Shown here: piece after piece, positions 25,983 to 34,254 of the stretch
Layout of the letters: every line of letters begins with the position of its first letter
How positions within the stretch are numbered: position 1 is the first letter of the stretch
NCBI RefSeq assembly: GCF_000691525.1
Contig: NZ_JMDW01000008.1
Coordinates: forward strand, 682,001-746,000
Length of the DNA stretch: 64,000 nucleotides
Direction: 5' to 3'
DNA from: Mycolicibacterium neoaurum ATCC 25795
Lineage (GTDB): Bacteria > Actinomycetota > Actinomycetes > Mycobacteriales > Mycobacteriaceae
Notes under the pieces: generated by a model
Databases searched by the model: none
Seen by the model: the letters and a program-made list of their open reading frames with translations, nothing else
Told to the model about the DNA's origin: nothing
Program-made: the position numbers and the translations under genes

Positions 25983-27249
25983 ACTCGGGGCGCAGGCGCG
26001 ATTCGACGAAGCGCTCCAGCGCCTCCCACTGTTCGACGGCCTTGGCCGTCGACCCCTTGGGCCGCGGTTTGGCGGGGTCGAGCACGTGCGCGACGAACGA
26101 ACCCAGCGGCTGATCGGCGGCCAGCGACTTGGACACGATGGGGTCCTCGGCGTAGTCACCGACGTCGTTGAGCAGTTCCAGCGCGAGATCCAGCTGGTCG
26201 CGATCCACGGCCTCCGGGCCGTCGGCGATATCGTCGACCAGACCGGAGAGCACGTAGATGTTCTCGTCGGTGACCTCGACGCGCAGCGACCCGTCGGTGG
26301 CGGCGGTGCGGATGATCTCGTACGAGCTGAACCCGGAAAGGTCGCTCTCGTGCTCGTCGGCCAGGTAGCGGGCCAACGTCCGTTCGGAGCTGAACACGCT
26401 GATGCGACCGTTGCGGCCGAGGAAACGGGGATCGTCACCGACATAGCAGCGCAGCGTGTACAGGGTTCCGCTGCTGGTGATGATGCGGATCGGATCGATG
26501 CCCACCTGGGTCCAGAAGTCGTCGTCGCTGCCGAGGACCTGGCGTTCGGCCTCGGCCTCGAGCGCGTCTTCCTCCTCCTCGGTGTCGACCACGCCCTCGA
26601 TGACCACGTCCTCGTCGTCGTCCTCGATGAGGATGTCGTCCATCTCGGGGGCGGGTTCGTCCAGCTCGGCGGCGGCCTTGGCCGATTCGGCCTGGTTGAC
26701 CTCGGGCGTGCTGACAAGTTCGTCGATGGTGTCGACGACACCGTCCCAGGCCCGGCCGATCACCGCCTCGATCTCGGTCCAGCGCTTGCGGCCCGCGCGG
26801 CCCTCGAACGCCTCGATACCGCCGCCGAGGGTGCCCAGCACCGGGTTGCCGTTGAAGAACTTGGTGATGGTGGGCAGTTCGCACACCGATCCGATGGCGG
26901 AGACCAGCGCCAGCGCACCGTGCAGGGTGGCCACCGAATCGGCGGTCGGCTTCTCGGCGACCAGCTCGGGAACCCCGATCAGATCGTGCTGCCGCTCCTC
27001 GGTCGGATCGAAGCGGTGCGCGTTGGCCTTGACGAGCTTGTCCCAGGCCGGGTGATCGGTCAGATCGTTGTCGTCGTTCGTCCGGACGAACGCGGCCAGA
27101 TCGGCGACGGACTCGAAGGCATAGATGTCCTCGTCCTTGCCGAGGAATGCCTCCCATTCGTCACCGGCATCGCGCCAGCGCGGAGCCCACAGGGTGTACA
27201 GGTCGCCATTGGTCAGTCCGAGCCGGACCGGCACGATGTCAGCCGCCAT
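25981..27249 (-). CDS. Conserved mycobacterial protein, Rv3311-type
   Basis: Soluble acidic protein of 422 aa from ATG 27249 (MAADIVPVRLGLTNG). The upstream in-frame extension is Arg/Ser-rich and unlike the family. The N-terminal half includes WAPRWRDAGDEWEAFLGKDE; the middle (about 215-265) is a very acidic linker (EDDDEDVVIEG, EEEEDALEAEAE). The C-terminal half contains a WTQVGIDPIRI-like strand region. No catalytic motif, signal peptide or membrane span is visible. It matches Rv3311 by position beside add and upp and by length (about 420 aa). Function unknown. Confidence 0.85.
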   Translation of the reverse strand: MAADIVPVRLGLTNGDLYTLWAPRWRDAGDEWEAFLGKDEDIYAFESVADLAAFVRTNDDNDLTDHPAWDKLVKANAHRFDPTEERQHDLIGVPELVAEKPTADSVATLHGALALVSAIGSVCELPTITKFFNGNPVLGTLGGGIEAFEGRAGRKRWTEIEAVIGRAWDGVVDTIDELVSTPEVNQAESAKAAAELDEPAPEMDDILIEDDDEDVVIEGVVDTEEEEDALEAEAERQVLGSDDDFWTQVGIDPIRIITSSGTLYTLRCYVGDDPRFLGRNGRISVFSSERTLARYLADEHESDLSGFSSYEIIRTAATDGSLRVEVTDENIYVLSGLVDDIADGPEAVDRDQLDLALELLNDVGDYAEDPIVSKSLAADQPLGSFVAHVLDPAKPRPKGSTAKAVEQWEALERFVESRLRPE

Positions 27250-27313
27250 GGCGCATAGCGTAACGATGCATGCTGAGCGGTTCCGGGCCACACCCAGCTC
27301 AGCACCGGAGCGG

Positions 27314-28327
27314 TCACGCGGTGGGACGCCAGAAACCCTGGAATCCCTGGCCGGCGTTGGTGGTGCGGACGGGGGAGAGCTGGACCGGGTCACCCGCCTC
27401 GATCATGGTGTTGTTGCCGACGATCATCGCGACGTGACCGTCCCAGACGGCCAGATCGCCGGGACGTAGCGACCCGGCCTCCACCGCCGCCCCGATGTCC
27501 TGTTCCTGGGCCAGCCGCGGGATCTCCAGACCCGCCTCCCGGTAAGCCCACTGCGTCAGACCGCTGCAGTCCAGCCCGACCCCGGCCGTCGTGCCACCCC
27601 ATTGGTAGGGCACCCCGAGCTGGGTGAGGGCATGGCGGACCGCGCCGGCCGCCACGGCATTCGGCGCCGCCACCACGCTGCCGTCGGGTAAGCGGACGGC
27701 CTCGCCTGCACCGAACTCTGCGGCATCGGGGGCCTCGATCTGCCGGTGGGCGGTGAGAACCGCGTCGGCGAGCCCGGAGCCAGGCCGGGCGCCCCCGGCC
27801 GCACCGGTCGCCACACCGCCGAGACCGGCCGGTGCGAGTGCGGGTGCGAGCGCCGGCGCGGAAGCGCCGAGGTTGTGCGCACCGCCCGCCAGTTGACCGC
27901 GGAGATCGCCGACCAACCCGCTAGCGGCGGCGTGCGCACGAAGAGCCTCATCGGCCACCGCCTCGGCGCCACCGGGCTGGACCTGCAGGGCCGCGGCGCG
28001 CGCCTCGAAGTCGGTGATCAGCCGTTCGAGTTCGGCCCGCACTGCGGTGACGGTCCCGGCTGCCTCGTCCACCTCGACACCCATCGCACCGAGGTGCTCG
28101 GCAAGCGCGTGCAGCGCATCGGAGACCTCGCGCAGATACCCCGATGCCGCCGATGCGGCAGGGCCGGACCAGGACTGCGGTAGCGCGTCGGCCAGGCGAC
28201 CGAGCCCGCTTGCGATCTCGGACAACCGGGACGCCAGGGCGGCCAGTTCGGCATCGGGACGCGCGGGCGTGCCCGGCCCGAGCTGTGCGAGCAGATGATG
28301 CAGCGGGGTGCTGAGCGCGGTGGGCAT
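27314..28327 (-). CDS. NlpC/P60 cell-wall hydrolase with N-terminal WxG-like helical domain
   Basis: Protein of 337 aa. Residues about 20-125 are helical with a WSG turn (QSWSGPAASAAS), resembling WXG100-type export domains. The middle is Ala/Gly/Pro-rich. Residues about 225-335 are an NlpC/P60 peptidase domain (family C40): catalytic Cys254 in LDCSGLTQWAY and His298 in GHVAMIVG, with VPYQWGG preceding. Such enzymes cut D-Glu-meso-DAP bonds in peptidoglycan. No Sec signal peptide is seen. The gene begins 1 nt after a small EspC-like gene, so type VII secretion is a reasonable route. The substrate is inferred from the family. Confidence 0.85.
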   Translation of the reverse strand: MPTALSTPLHHLLAQLGPGTPARPDAELAALASRLSEIASGLGRLADALPQSWSGPAASAASGYLREVSDALHALAEHLGAMGVEVDEAAGTVTAVRAELERLITDFEARAAALQVQPGGAEAVADEALRAHAAASGLVGDLRGQLAGGAHNLGASAPALAPALAPAGLGGVATGAAGGARPGSGLADAVLTAHRQIEAPDAAEFGAGEAVRLPDGSVVAAPNAVAAGAVRHALTQLGVPYQWGGTTAGVGLDCSGLTQWAYREAGLEIPRLAQEQDIGAAVEAGSLRPGDLAVWDGHVAMIVGNNTMIEAGDPVQLSPVRTTNAGQGFQGFWRPTA

Positions 28328-28328
28328 G

Positions 28329-28619
28329 TCAGAGCGCGAGCCGCAGCGCGGACAGTCGGTCGGTGTCCAGATAGTCCGCGGCTGTGCGCGCGGTGGTGTC
28401 GCCCGCGACGCCCAGGGCGGTCGCGAGCCGATGCGTCAGCTGCGCCGCCGCCTCCAGTGCGCCGGTGAGGGCGGCCACGAAATCGGTCCCGACCGGACCG
28501 AGCGCGCCGGCGCAGACCGCGGCGGCCCCCGGGAGGTCGGCCGCGACCGCGTCGAGGTCGGTGGACAACCGGGCCAGTTCGACGGCTCGGATTCCGATGG
28601 CCGCGGTATCAACGAACAT
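28329..28619 (-). CDS. Small EspC/WXG100-like protein, putative type VII secretion substrate
   Basis: Helical Ala-rich protein of 96 aa from ATG 28619 (MFVDTAAIGIRAVELARLS). It has the length and helix-turn-helix pattern of EspC/DUF2580 proteins, with a GALGPVG turn in the middle. Near the C-terminus YLDTD fits the YxxxD/E type VII secretion signal. It is one nucleotide upstream of the NlpC/P60 gene and divergent from upp. Such small partners typically pair with a larger co-exported protein, here presumably the hydrolase. No ESX core genes are in the window. Confidence 0.68.
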   Translation of the reverse strand: MFVDTAAIGIRAVELARLSTDLDAVAADLPGAAAVCAGALGPVGTDFVAALTGALEAAAQLTHRLATALGVAGDTTARTAADYLDTDRLSALRLAL

Positions 28620-28704
28620 GTCGTTATGACGCAGCCGGTGGCGGATCGGTTCCATCCGGTTTCTGGTGCGGGTCCGCCCCCGGTGCCGACTAGTCTCTGT
28701 GCCC

Positions 28705-29337
28705 ATGGGTCACCTCAACGTCCAGATCGTCGATCACCCGTTGGCTGCCGCCCGGCTGACCGCCCTGCGCGATGAGCGCACCGACAACGCCGCCTTCCGG
28801 GCGGCGCTGCGGGACCTGACCCTGATGCTGGTCTATGAGGCCACCCGCGAGGCGGCGACCGAGTCGATCCCGGTGCGCACCCCGTTGACCGAGACGGCCG
28901 GCACCCGGTTGGCCAACCCGCCGCTGCTGGTGCCGGTGCTGCGGGCCGGGCTGGGCATGGTCGATCAGGCGCATGCGCTGATCCCGGAGGCCCAAGTCGG
29001 GTTCGTCGGGATCGCCCGCAACGAGCAGACCCACCAGCCCACCCCGTATCTGGCGTCGCTGCCCGACGATCTGCGCGGCCGTTCGGTTTTCGTGCTCGAC
29101 CCGATGCTGGCCACCGGCGGATCGATGGCCCACACCCTGGGTCTGTTGCGTGACCGCAATGCCGACGACATCACCGCCATCTGTGTGGTGTGCGCGCCCG
29201 AAGGCATCGCGGCACTGGAAGAGGCCGCGCCAGGTATCCGTCTGATCACCGCGGCCGTGGACGACGGTCTGAACGAGATCGCTTATATCGTCCCGGGATT
29301 GGGCGACGCCGGTGACCGGCAGTTCGGTCCGCGCTGA
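28705..29337 (+). CDS. upp: Uracil phosphoribosyltransferase
   Basis: Converts uracil and PRPP to UMP in pyrimidine salvage; 210 aa from ATG 28705 ([12 protein letters not shown]). The PRPP loop [15 protein letters not shown] and the uracil-binding C-terminus [15 protein letters not shown] are intact. It complements cdd and deoA, which produce uracil. In M. tuberculosis, as recalled, upp is adjacent to pmmB; here a 13-kb catabolic block is inserted after it. It is convergent with the DadA-like gene, 4 bp apart. Confidence 0.97.
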   Translation: MGHLNVQIVDHPLAAARLTALRDERTDNAAFRAALRDLTLMLVYEATREAATESIPVRTPLTETAGTRLANPPLLVPVLRAGLGMVDQAHALIPEAQVGFVGIARNEQTHQPTPYLASLPDDLRGRSVFVLDPMLATGGSMAHTLGLLRDRNADDITAICVVCAPEGIAALEEAAPGIRLITAAVDDGLNEIAYIVPGLGDAGDRQFGPR

Positions 29338-29341
29338 ATCT

Positions 29342-30589
29342 TCAGCGCAGCGGGTCGAATCCGGCAAGTGCCGCCGGTGTCACACCGGTGACGATGGCCT
29401 CGGCCAGCAATCGGCCGGTGACGGGGCCCAGCGTCATCCCTTCCATGGCGTGACCGCCTGCCACGAACACCCCTGGTGTGCGGGTGCGCCCCGCCAGGGG
29501 CAGGCCGTCGGAGGTCGACGGGCGCGAACCCACCCACGCCTCGGTGCGTCGATCCAGGTGCACGCCACGCAGCAGCGGACGCACCGATTCGATGATGGCC
29601 GTGATGCGCCGCTGGTCCAGCGGCGCCCGGTGCGCTCGGAACTCCATGGTCCCGGCCAGTCGCAGCCGTTCGCCGATCGGCGTGGCGACCACCGAACATG
29701 CCGGGAAATAGACCGGGCCGGAAGGTAATTCGTCGACGGCCACCGAGAAGCTGTAACCGCGGGCCGCACGGATCGGGGTGCGTACCCCGTGCCGCCGGGC
29801 GAGGGCAGGCAGGGCGACACCGTTGGCGATCACCACGGCGTCGAACCGTTCGGAGTGCCGTCGACCGTGTACACGGACGCCGTTGCCCTCGGCCGCGACC
29901 TCGCGCACCGGCCAGCGTTCGCGCAGTACCCCGCCGCGTCGGACGACCGAATCGGCAAGGGCGGCAGTGTATCGAGGTGGATCGAGGAAGCGCTGTCCGT
30001 GCAGCGACAAGGTCGAGCGGACCCGATCGGACAGGATCGGCGCGAGCCGGCGGGCCTGGTCGAGCGCCAGTGGTTCGACGTCGACGCGTTGACCCAACTC
30101 GGTGAGCCGCTGTGCCTCGGCAACCATCGCGGCGGCACCCGACGGGTCGGCGTAGGCGTAGACCAACGGATCGGCCTCGGCGATCGGCCCGTCGACCCCT
30201 CCGGCGGCCAGCGCGTCGAAGGCCGGTAGCGCCAGCGCATTGACTCCCAGCAGACTGCGCAGACCGGCCCGCCACCGAGCCGGTGTGCTGTGGCGGGCGA
30301 ACCTCAGCAGGAATCTCCACAGACCCGGGTCGACCCGTGGCGGGATGAACAGCGGTGAGTTCGGCCGCAGCAGTCCACGCAACCCGTGCACCAGCATCGC
30401 CGGATCGGTCAGCGGTGTGCTCAGGCTGGGCGCCACCCATCCGGCGTTACCCCACGACGCTCCCGATCCCGCGGTCGCCTCGTCGAACACCGTCACCCGC
30501 ACCCCGTGGGTCTGCAGGAACCAGGCCGTCGACAGGCCGACCATCCCGGCGCCGACGACGGCGACGTCGGCGATATCGGACTCACTCAC
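29342..30589 (-). CDS. FAD-dependent D-amino-acid dehydrogenase/oxidase (DadA-like)
   Basis: Flavoprotein of 415 aa from GTG 30589 (VSESDIADVAVVGAG), overlapping the upstream permease by 8 bp. The FAD fold VAVVGAGMVGLSTAWFL is followed by SWGNAGWVAPS, the DadA-type active-site stretch. The C-terminal flavin-binding end GVFVAGGHAMEGMTLGP is intact. It should oxidise a D-amino acid (or a secondary amine such as proline) to the imine and so the 2-oxo acid. Co-translation with an amino-acid permease supports amino-acid use. Substrate unknown; a glycine-oxidase-like activity is an alternative. Confidence 0.85.
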   Translation of the reverse strand: MSESDIADVAVVGAGMVGLSTAWFLQTHGVRVTVFDEATAGSGASWGNAGWVAPSLSTPLTDPAMLVHGLRGLLRPNSPLFIPPRVDPGLWRFLLRFARHSTPARWRAGLRSLLGVNALALPAFDALAAGGVDGPIAEADPLVYAYADPSGAAAMVAEAQRLTELGQRVDVEPLALDQARRLAPILSDRVRSTLSLHGQRFLDPPRYTAALADSVVRRGGVLRERWPVREVAAEGNGVRVHGRRHSERFDAVVIANGVALPALARRHGVRTPIRAARGYSFSVAVDELPSGPVYFPACSVVATPIGERLRLAGTMEFRAHRAPLDQRRITAIIESVRPLLRGVHLDRRTEAWVGSRPSTSDGLPLAGRTRTPGVFVAGGHAMEGMTLGPVTGRLLAEAIVTGVTPAALAGFDPLR

Positions 30590-32096
30590 CGGCCGGATGC
30601 CCCATGGTGTCGGCGGCGATGCGGGCCTGGATGCGCGGCCGCAGGAACCAGCGATAGATGGCATAGCAGGCCGGTGCCATGCCAAGGCCGAGGATCAGTG
30701 AAAGCCGTTGGGTGCCATCGAAGGCCATCGCGATGAAAACCGCGATGTTCATGACGATGACCAGGATCGGCGCCGCCGGGAAGAACGGTGCCGCGTACGG
30801 AAGGTGTTCGACGCTGTTACCCGCTGCGATGTAGCGGCGGCGGAACCGCATCTGCGCCCAGGCGATCGTCATCCAGGTCAGTGCGCCGCCCACGCCGCTG
30901 ACCGAGATCAGGAACACGAACAGGGTGTCGGCGGCAACCACGCTCGACAGCAGCGAGAGCAGGCCGAACGCCACGGTCACCACCAGTGCGACGATCGGGA
31001 TGCCCCGAGACGTGGTGACGCCGAACATCTTCGGCGCGGCCTGTTCCTTGGACATCGACCACAGGATGCGGGTGCACATGTACAGGCCGGTGTTGCCGAC
31101 GGACAGGATCGCCACGAGTACGACGAAGTTCATCAGGCTGGCGGCATAGGGGATACCCATGGCGGAGAAGACGGTGACGAAGGGACTTTCGTCGAGCCCG
31201 AGCTGATTCCACGGGATGAGGGCGGTCAGCACCAGGATGGCGCCCAGGTAGAGGAACACCAGTCGGAACACGATGGTGCGCACCGCGCGGGGCACGGCCT
31301 TGCGTGGATTCTCGGTCTCGCCGGCGGCGACGCCCATCACCTCTGAACCCATGAAGGTGTAGACGACGGTCATCATCACGGCGAGGACGGCGCCGAGGCC
31401 GGTGGGGAAGAGGCCGCCGTGATCGGTGAAGTTGGACAGCAGGGGAGCGGGCTGGCCCTGCAGGGGGATGACGCCGAACACGGCCAGGCCGCCGAGGACG
31501 ATGAAGGCGCCGACGGCGAGAACCTTGATCGCCGCCAGTGCGTACTCCGTCTCGGCGAACGAGCGGGCCGTGAAACAGTTCACCAGGAACAGCGCCACGA
31601 TGAAGATGGCCGAGAAGATCCAGGTCGGTACGTCGGGGAACCAGAACTTCATCGCGATCCCGGCTGCCAGGAATTCCAGTCCGATGAAGCTGGCCCAGCT
31701 GACCCAGTAGATCCAGCCGATGGCGAATCCTGCTTCGGGGCTGATGAATCGGGTGGCGTGGGCCTGGAACGACCCGGACACCGGCATCACCGCCGACAGC
31801 TCACCCAGACAGATCATGGTCAGGTACAGCAGCAGGCCGCCGACGCAGTAGGCGATGAGCGTGCTGCCCGGGCCCGCGCTGCCGATCACCTGGCCGGTGC
31901 CGAGGAACAGTCCGGTGCCGATGACGCCGGCCAGCGTGATCATGAACAGGTGTCGACTCTTCAGGACCCGCTTGAGCTGTTCGCCGGGGGTCTCGGCGGG
32001 GTGGTCGGCGGTGTGCAGCTCCAGCCATTCTTCGGCGGCGCGGCGCCTGGCGGACTCGCCAGAGTCCAGCGGTGGCGTTGTCGGCACGTTGGGCAC
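30582..32096 (-). CDS. Amino acid permease (APC superfamily, AAT family)
   Basis: Twelve-span importer of 504 aa from GTG 32096, preceded by AGGAG. The AAT-family TM1 signature LAGVIGTGLFLGTGQVIGSAGPG begins after a hydrophilic N-terminus of about 50 residues. The SGSFQAHATRFISPEAGFAIGW region is also family-typical. It is first in a two-gene operon with the DadA-like oxidase (8-bp overlap). An ACTGACT inverted repeat lies 52 bp upstream, between it and the divergent TetR gene, and is the likely repression site. It probably imports the amino acid degraded by the cluster; which one is not visible. Confidence 0.92.
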   Translation of the reverse strand: MPNVPTTPPLDSGESARRRAAEEWLELHTADHPAETPGEQLKRVLKSRHLFMITLAGVIGTGLFLGTGQVIGSAGPGSTLIAYCVGGLLLYLTMICLGELSAVMPVSGSFQAHATRFISPEAGFAIGWIYWVSWASFIGLEFLAAGIAMKFWFPDVPTWIFSAIFIVALFLVNCFTARSFAETEYALAAIKVLAVGAFIVLGGLAVFGVIPLQGQPAPLLSNFTDHGGLFPTGLGAVLAVMMTVVYTFMGSEVMGVAAGETENPRKAVPRAVRTIVFRLVFLYLGAILVLTALIPWNQLGLDESPFVTVFSAMGIPYAASLMNFVVLVAILSVGNTGLYMCTRILWSMSKEQAAPKMFGVTTSRGIPIVALVVTVAFGLLSLLSSVVAADTLFVFLISVSGVGGALTWMTIAWAQMRFRRRYIAAGNSVEHLPYAAPFFPAAPILVIVMNIAVFIAMAFDGTQRLSLILGLGMAPACYAIYRWFLRPRIQARIAADTMGHPAGE

Positions 32097-32147
32097 TCCT
32101 CAGGGTACGTAGGCCGCCGATGGCGGTCTGTGTGAGAACCACGATTG

Positions 32148-32169
32148 ACTGACTATTCGAACAGTCAGT
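32148..32169. promoter_or_regulatory. 22-bp operator candidate, permease/TetR divergent region
   Basis: Near-perfect palindrome ACTGACT-ATTCGAAC-AGTCAGT with one mismatched pair in the inner arms. It lies between the permease (52 bp downstream on the minus strand) and the tetR gene. Its half-site ACTGACT recurs before the dehydrogenase gene at 32966-32983, so one TetR may control both units. Confidence 0.7.
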
Positions 32170-32225
32170 GATACGTAGATTGAGGGCTGCATCACACTCT
32201 GTCAACCCTGTGACGAGAAAAGCCT

Positions 32226-32258
32226 GCGTGCCGTCGGTGTCCGAGGCGGACGGCACGC
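32226..32258. repeat. 10-bp inverted repeat upstream of tetR
   Basis: GCGTGCCGTC (32226-32235) pairs perfectly with GACGGCACGC (32249-32258) over a 13-nt loop, 50 bp before the tetR start. It could be a leader hairpin or a second binding site. Confidence 0.35.
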
Positions 32259-32307
32259 GCCCGAAACCAGCTGCGATGGGCCGCACTCGAGGCGGTACGG
32301 TGCGGCA

Positions 32308-32919
32308 ATGAGCCGAGGGCAGCGACAGGCGCCGGGTCGTTATGACGACATCGTCACGGCGACGGTCGACCTCATCACCGAGCATGGGGTGGGCCGATTG
32401 CGCGCCGCCGATATCGCCAAGCAGCTCGGCGTGAGTACCGGCCTGATCTTCTACCACTTCGAGAACCTGGAGAACCTGGTCGAACGCGCCTTCGCTGCGG
32501 CCGCCGAGCGTGATCTGGCCAATCTGCAGAAGGCACTGACCGTCGTCGATGGCAAACCGCACAGCATCCGGTTGCGGGAGGTGTTGCGCGAATACGGCCC
32601 GACGGGCACCGCGACCGGGTGGCGGCTGTGGATCGAGTCGTGGTCGGCCGGTCTGCGGGATCCCGACCTGCGCAAGGTGATCCAGGGCCTGGACATCCGC
32701 TGGCGACAGACGGTCGCCCAGATCGTCGCCGAGGGGGTCGGTGCCGGCGAGTTCCACACCCCGGATGTGCAGGGCGCCGCTTGGCGGCTGACCTCACTGC
32801 TCGACGGGCTGGCCGTGCAGGCCGTCGCCCTTGACGGGGCGATCTCGGCCGATGAGATCCATCGTTGGATGGACGCGGCCATCGACATGGAGCTGGGTAC
32901 CTCGGTCTCGGGCAGCTGA
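32308..32919 (+). CDS. TetR/AcrR family repressor of the amino-acid catabolic cluster
   Basis: Regulator of 203 aa. The N-terminal HTH is visible as VGRLRAADIAKQLGVSTGLIFYHF, followed by an all-helical ligand domain with BetI-like features (LREVLREYGP, WRLWIESWSAGLRDP). It sits between the permease-oxidase operon (divergent) and the dehydrogenase-led operon (downstream, same strand). Both have ACTGACT inverted repeats, so it is the natural candidate to control both and itself. The inducer is probably the amino acid or its acyl-CoA product. Confidence 0.9.
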   Translation: MSRGQRQAPGRYDDIVTATVDLITEHGVGRLRAADIAKQLGVSTGLIFYHFENLENLVERAFAAAAERDLANLQKALTVVDGKPHSIRLREVLREYGPTGTATGWRLWIESWSAGLRDPDLRKVIQGLDIRWRQTVAQIVAEGVGAGEFHTPDVQGAAWRLTSLLDGLAVQAVALDGAISADEIHRWMDAAIDMELGTSVSGS

Positions 32920-32965
32920 CCCGCGCCGCAATCACGGCCTTGACGTGATCTGCCGCACTCTGCAT

Positions 32966-32983
32966 ACTGACTGCTCAGTCAGT
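32966..32983. promoter_or_regulatory. 18-bp operator candidate before the amino-acid dehydrogenase operon
   Basis: ACTGACTG-CT-CAGTCAGT is perfect apart from the two central bases and is followed by a further CAG. Its half-site equals that of 32148-32169 but with a 4-bp instead of an 8-bp spacer. It ends 11 bp before the GGAGG ribosome site of the dehydrogenase gene, so repressor binding would overlap the promoter or transcript start. Confidence 0.65.
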
Positions 32984-33004
32984 CAGAAAATCGTGGAGGT
33001 TGTC

Positions 33005-34222
33005 ATGTCCCTGTCGCTGCCCAACGCCCTCGGCGCCAACGATTCCGAGGACGACGCAGCGGTCTTCGAGGCCACCTGGACCGATCCGCAGACCGGTGCG
33101 CGCGGATACCTGGTGCTCGACCGGTTGGTCCGCGGTGTCAGCAGCGGCGGTCTGCGCATGCGTAAGGGCTGCACCCTCGACGAGGTGCGCGGTCTGGCCC
33201 GCGGCATGACGCTCAAGGAGGCCATCCACTACGAGGACGGCGCGCACTACGTCCCCCTCGGCGGAGCCAAGGGCGGCATCGACTTCGACTCCGCCGATCC
33301 CGAAGCCGATGCAGTGCTCTTTCGCTACCTGGAAGCCATGAAGCCGCTCATCGAACAGCGTTGGACGATGGGCGAAGACCTCGGCGTACGCCAGGAGACC
33401 GTCGACAAATGCATCGCGCAGCTGGGACTGAACAGCTCGGTGGATGCGGCCTACCGCCTGCTCGAGGACAAGGACGCGGCCACAGAACGCATGCGGACCG
33501 CCTTCGGCACCGATGTCGACGGTGTCAAGCTCGACGAGCTGGTCGGTGGCTACGGGGTGGCCGAAGCGGCGCTGGCCGCCATGGCCGAGCGCGGACTCGA
33601 ACCCGACGGCGCGAGCGTGTTCGTCCAGGGATTCGGTTCCATGGGCGGGGCGACGGCGCGCTATCTCCACCGCGCCGGGGTCCGGGTCGTCGGCATCGCC
33701 GACGTGCACGGTGTGGTGGCCAATCCGGCGGGCCTGGACGTGGAGCGCCTGCTGCTGACCCGCACCCCGAGCGGAGCGGTGGACCGCGAGCAACTGCGCG
33801 CCGAGGACACCGAGCTGGCCGGCGACCAGTGGCTGGCGGTGCCCGCCGATGTGCTGGTGCCCGCCGCGACGTCGTACTGCATCAACGCCGACAACCAGTC
33901 CCAGGTCGGGTCCGCACTCGTGGTGGAAGCGGCCAACATGCCGGTCCTGCCCGATGCCGAGGCGGAGATGACCGCGCGCGGCATTGTCGTGGTCCCCGAC
34001 TTCGTCGCCAACTCGGCGACCAATGCCTGGTGGTGGTGGGTGCTCTTCGGTGATATCGACGGCACCGCGACGCAGTCCTTCGACAAGATCTCGCGCCGCA
34101 TGCGTGAGCTGAGCGCGGAGATGTTCGCGCTGTCGCGAGAGCGCGGCGTCAGTGCCCGCGCCGCAGCCTACGAGCTGGCAACGCAGCGACTGGAAAAACT
34201 CACCAGCCAGTACCCGTCCTGA
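33005..34222 (+). CDS. Glu/Leu/Phe/Val-type amino acid dehydrogenase
   Basis: NAD(P)-dependent oxidative deaminase of 405 aa from ATG 33005, with GGAGG 5 nt upstream. The catalytic Lys89 is in PLGGAKGGIDFD, the GEDLGVR stretch near residue 125 resembles the Asp region of Leu/Phe dehydrogenases, and the Rossmann motif is GFGSMGGATARYL. Its length lies between branched-chain/aromatic enzymes (about 360) and glutamate dehydrogenases (about 420), so substrate is unresolved. As the first gene of the run it probably makes the 2-oxo acid for the ThDP decarboxylase downstream. Confidence 0.88.
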   Translation: MSLSLPNALGANDSEDDAAVFEATWTDPQTGARGYLVLDRLVRGVSSGGLRMRKGCTLDEVRGLARGMTLKEAIHYEDGAHYVPLGGAKGGIDFDSADPEADAVLFRYLEAMKPLIEQRWTMGEDLGVRQETVDKCIAQLGLNSSVDAAYRLLEDKDAATERMRTAFGTDVDGVKLDELVGGYGVAEAALAAMAERGLEPDGASVFVQGFGSMGGATARYLHRAGVRVVGIADVHGVVANPAGLDVERLLLTRTPSGAVDREQLRAEDTELAGDQWLAVPADVLVPAATSYCINADNQSQVGSALVVEAANMPVLPDAEAEMTARGIVVVPDFVANSATNAWWWWVLFGDIDGTATQSFDKISRRMRELSAEMFALSRERGVSARAAAYELATQRLEKLTSQYPS

Positions 34223-34254
34223 CCGCATCCCGCCGAAACCCAGGAGCACACGTC

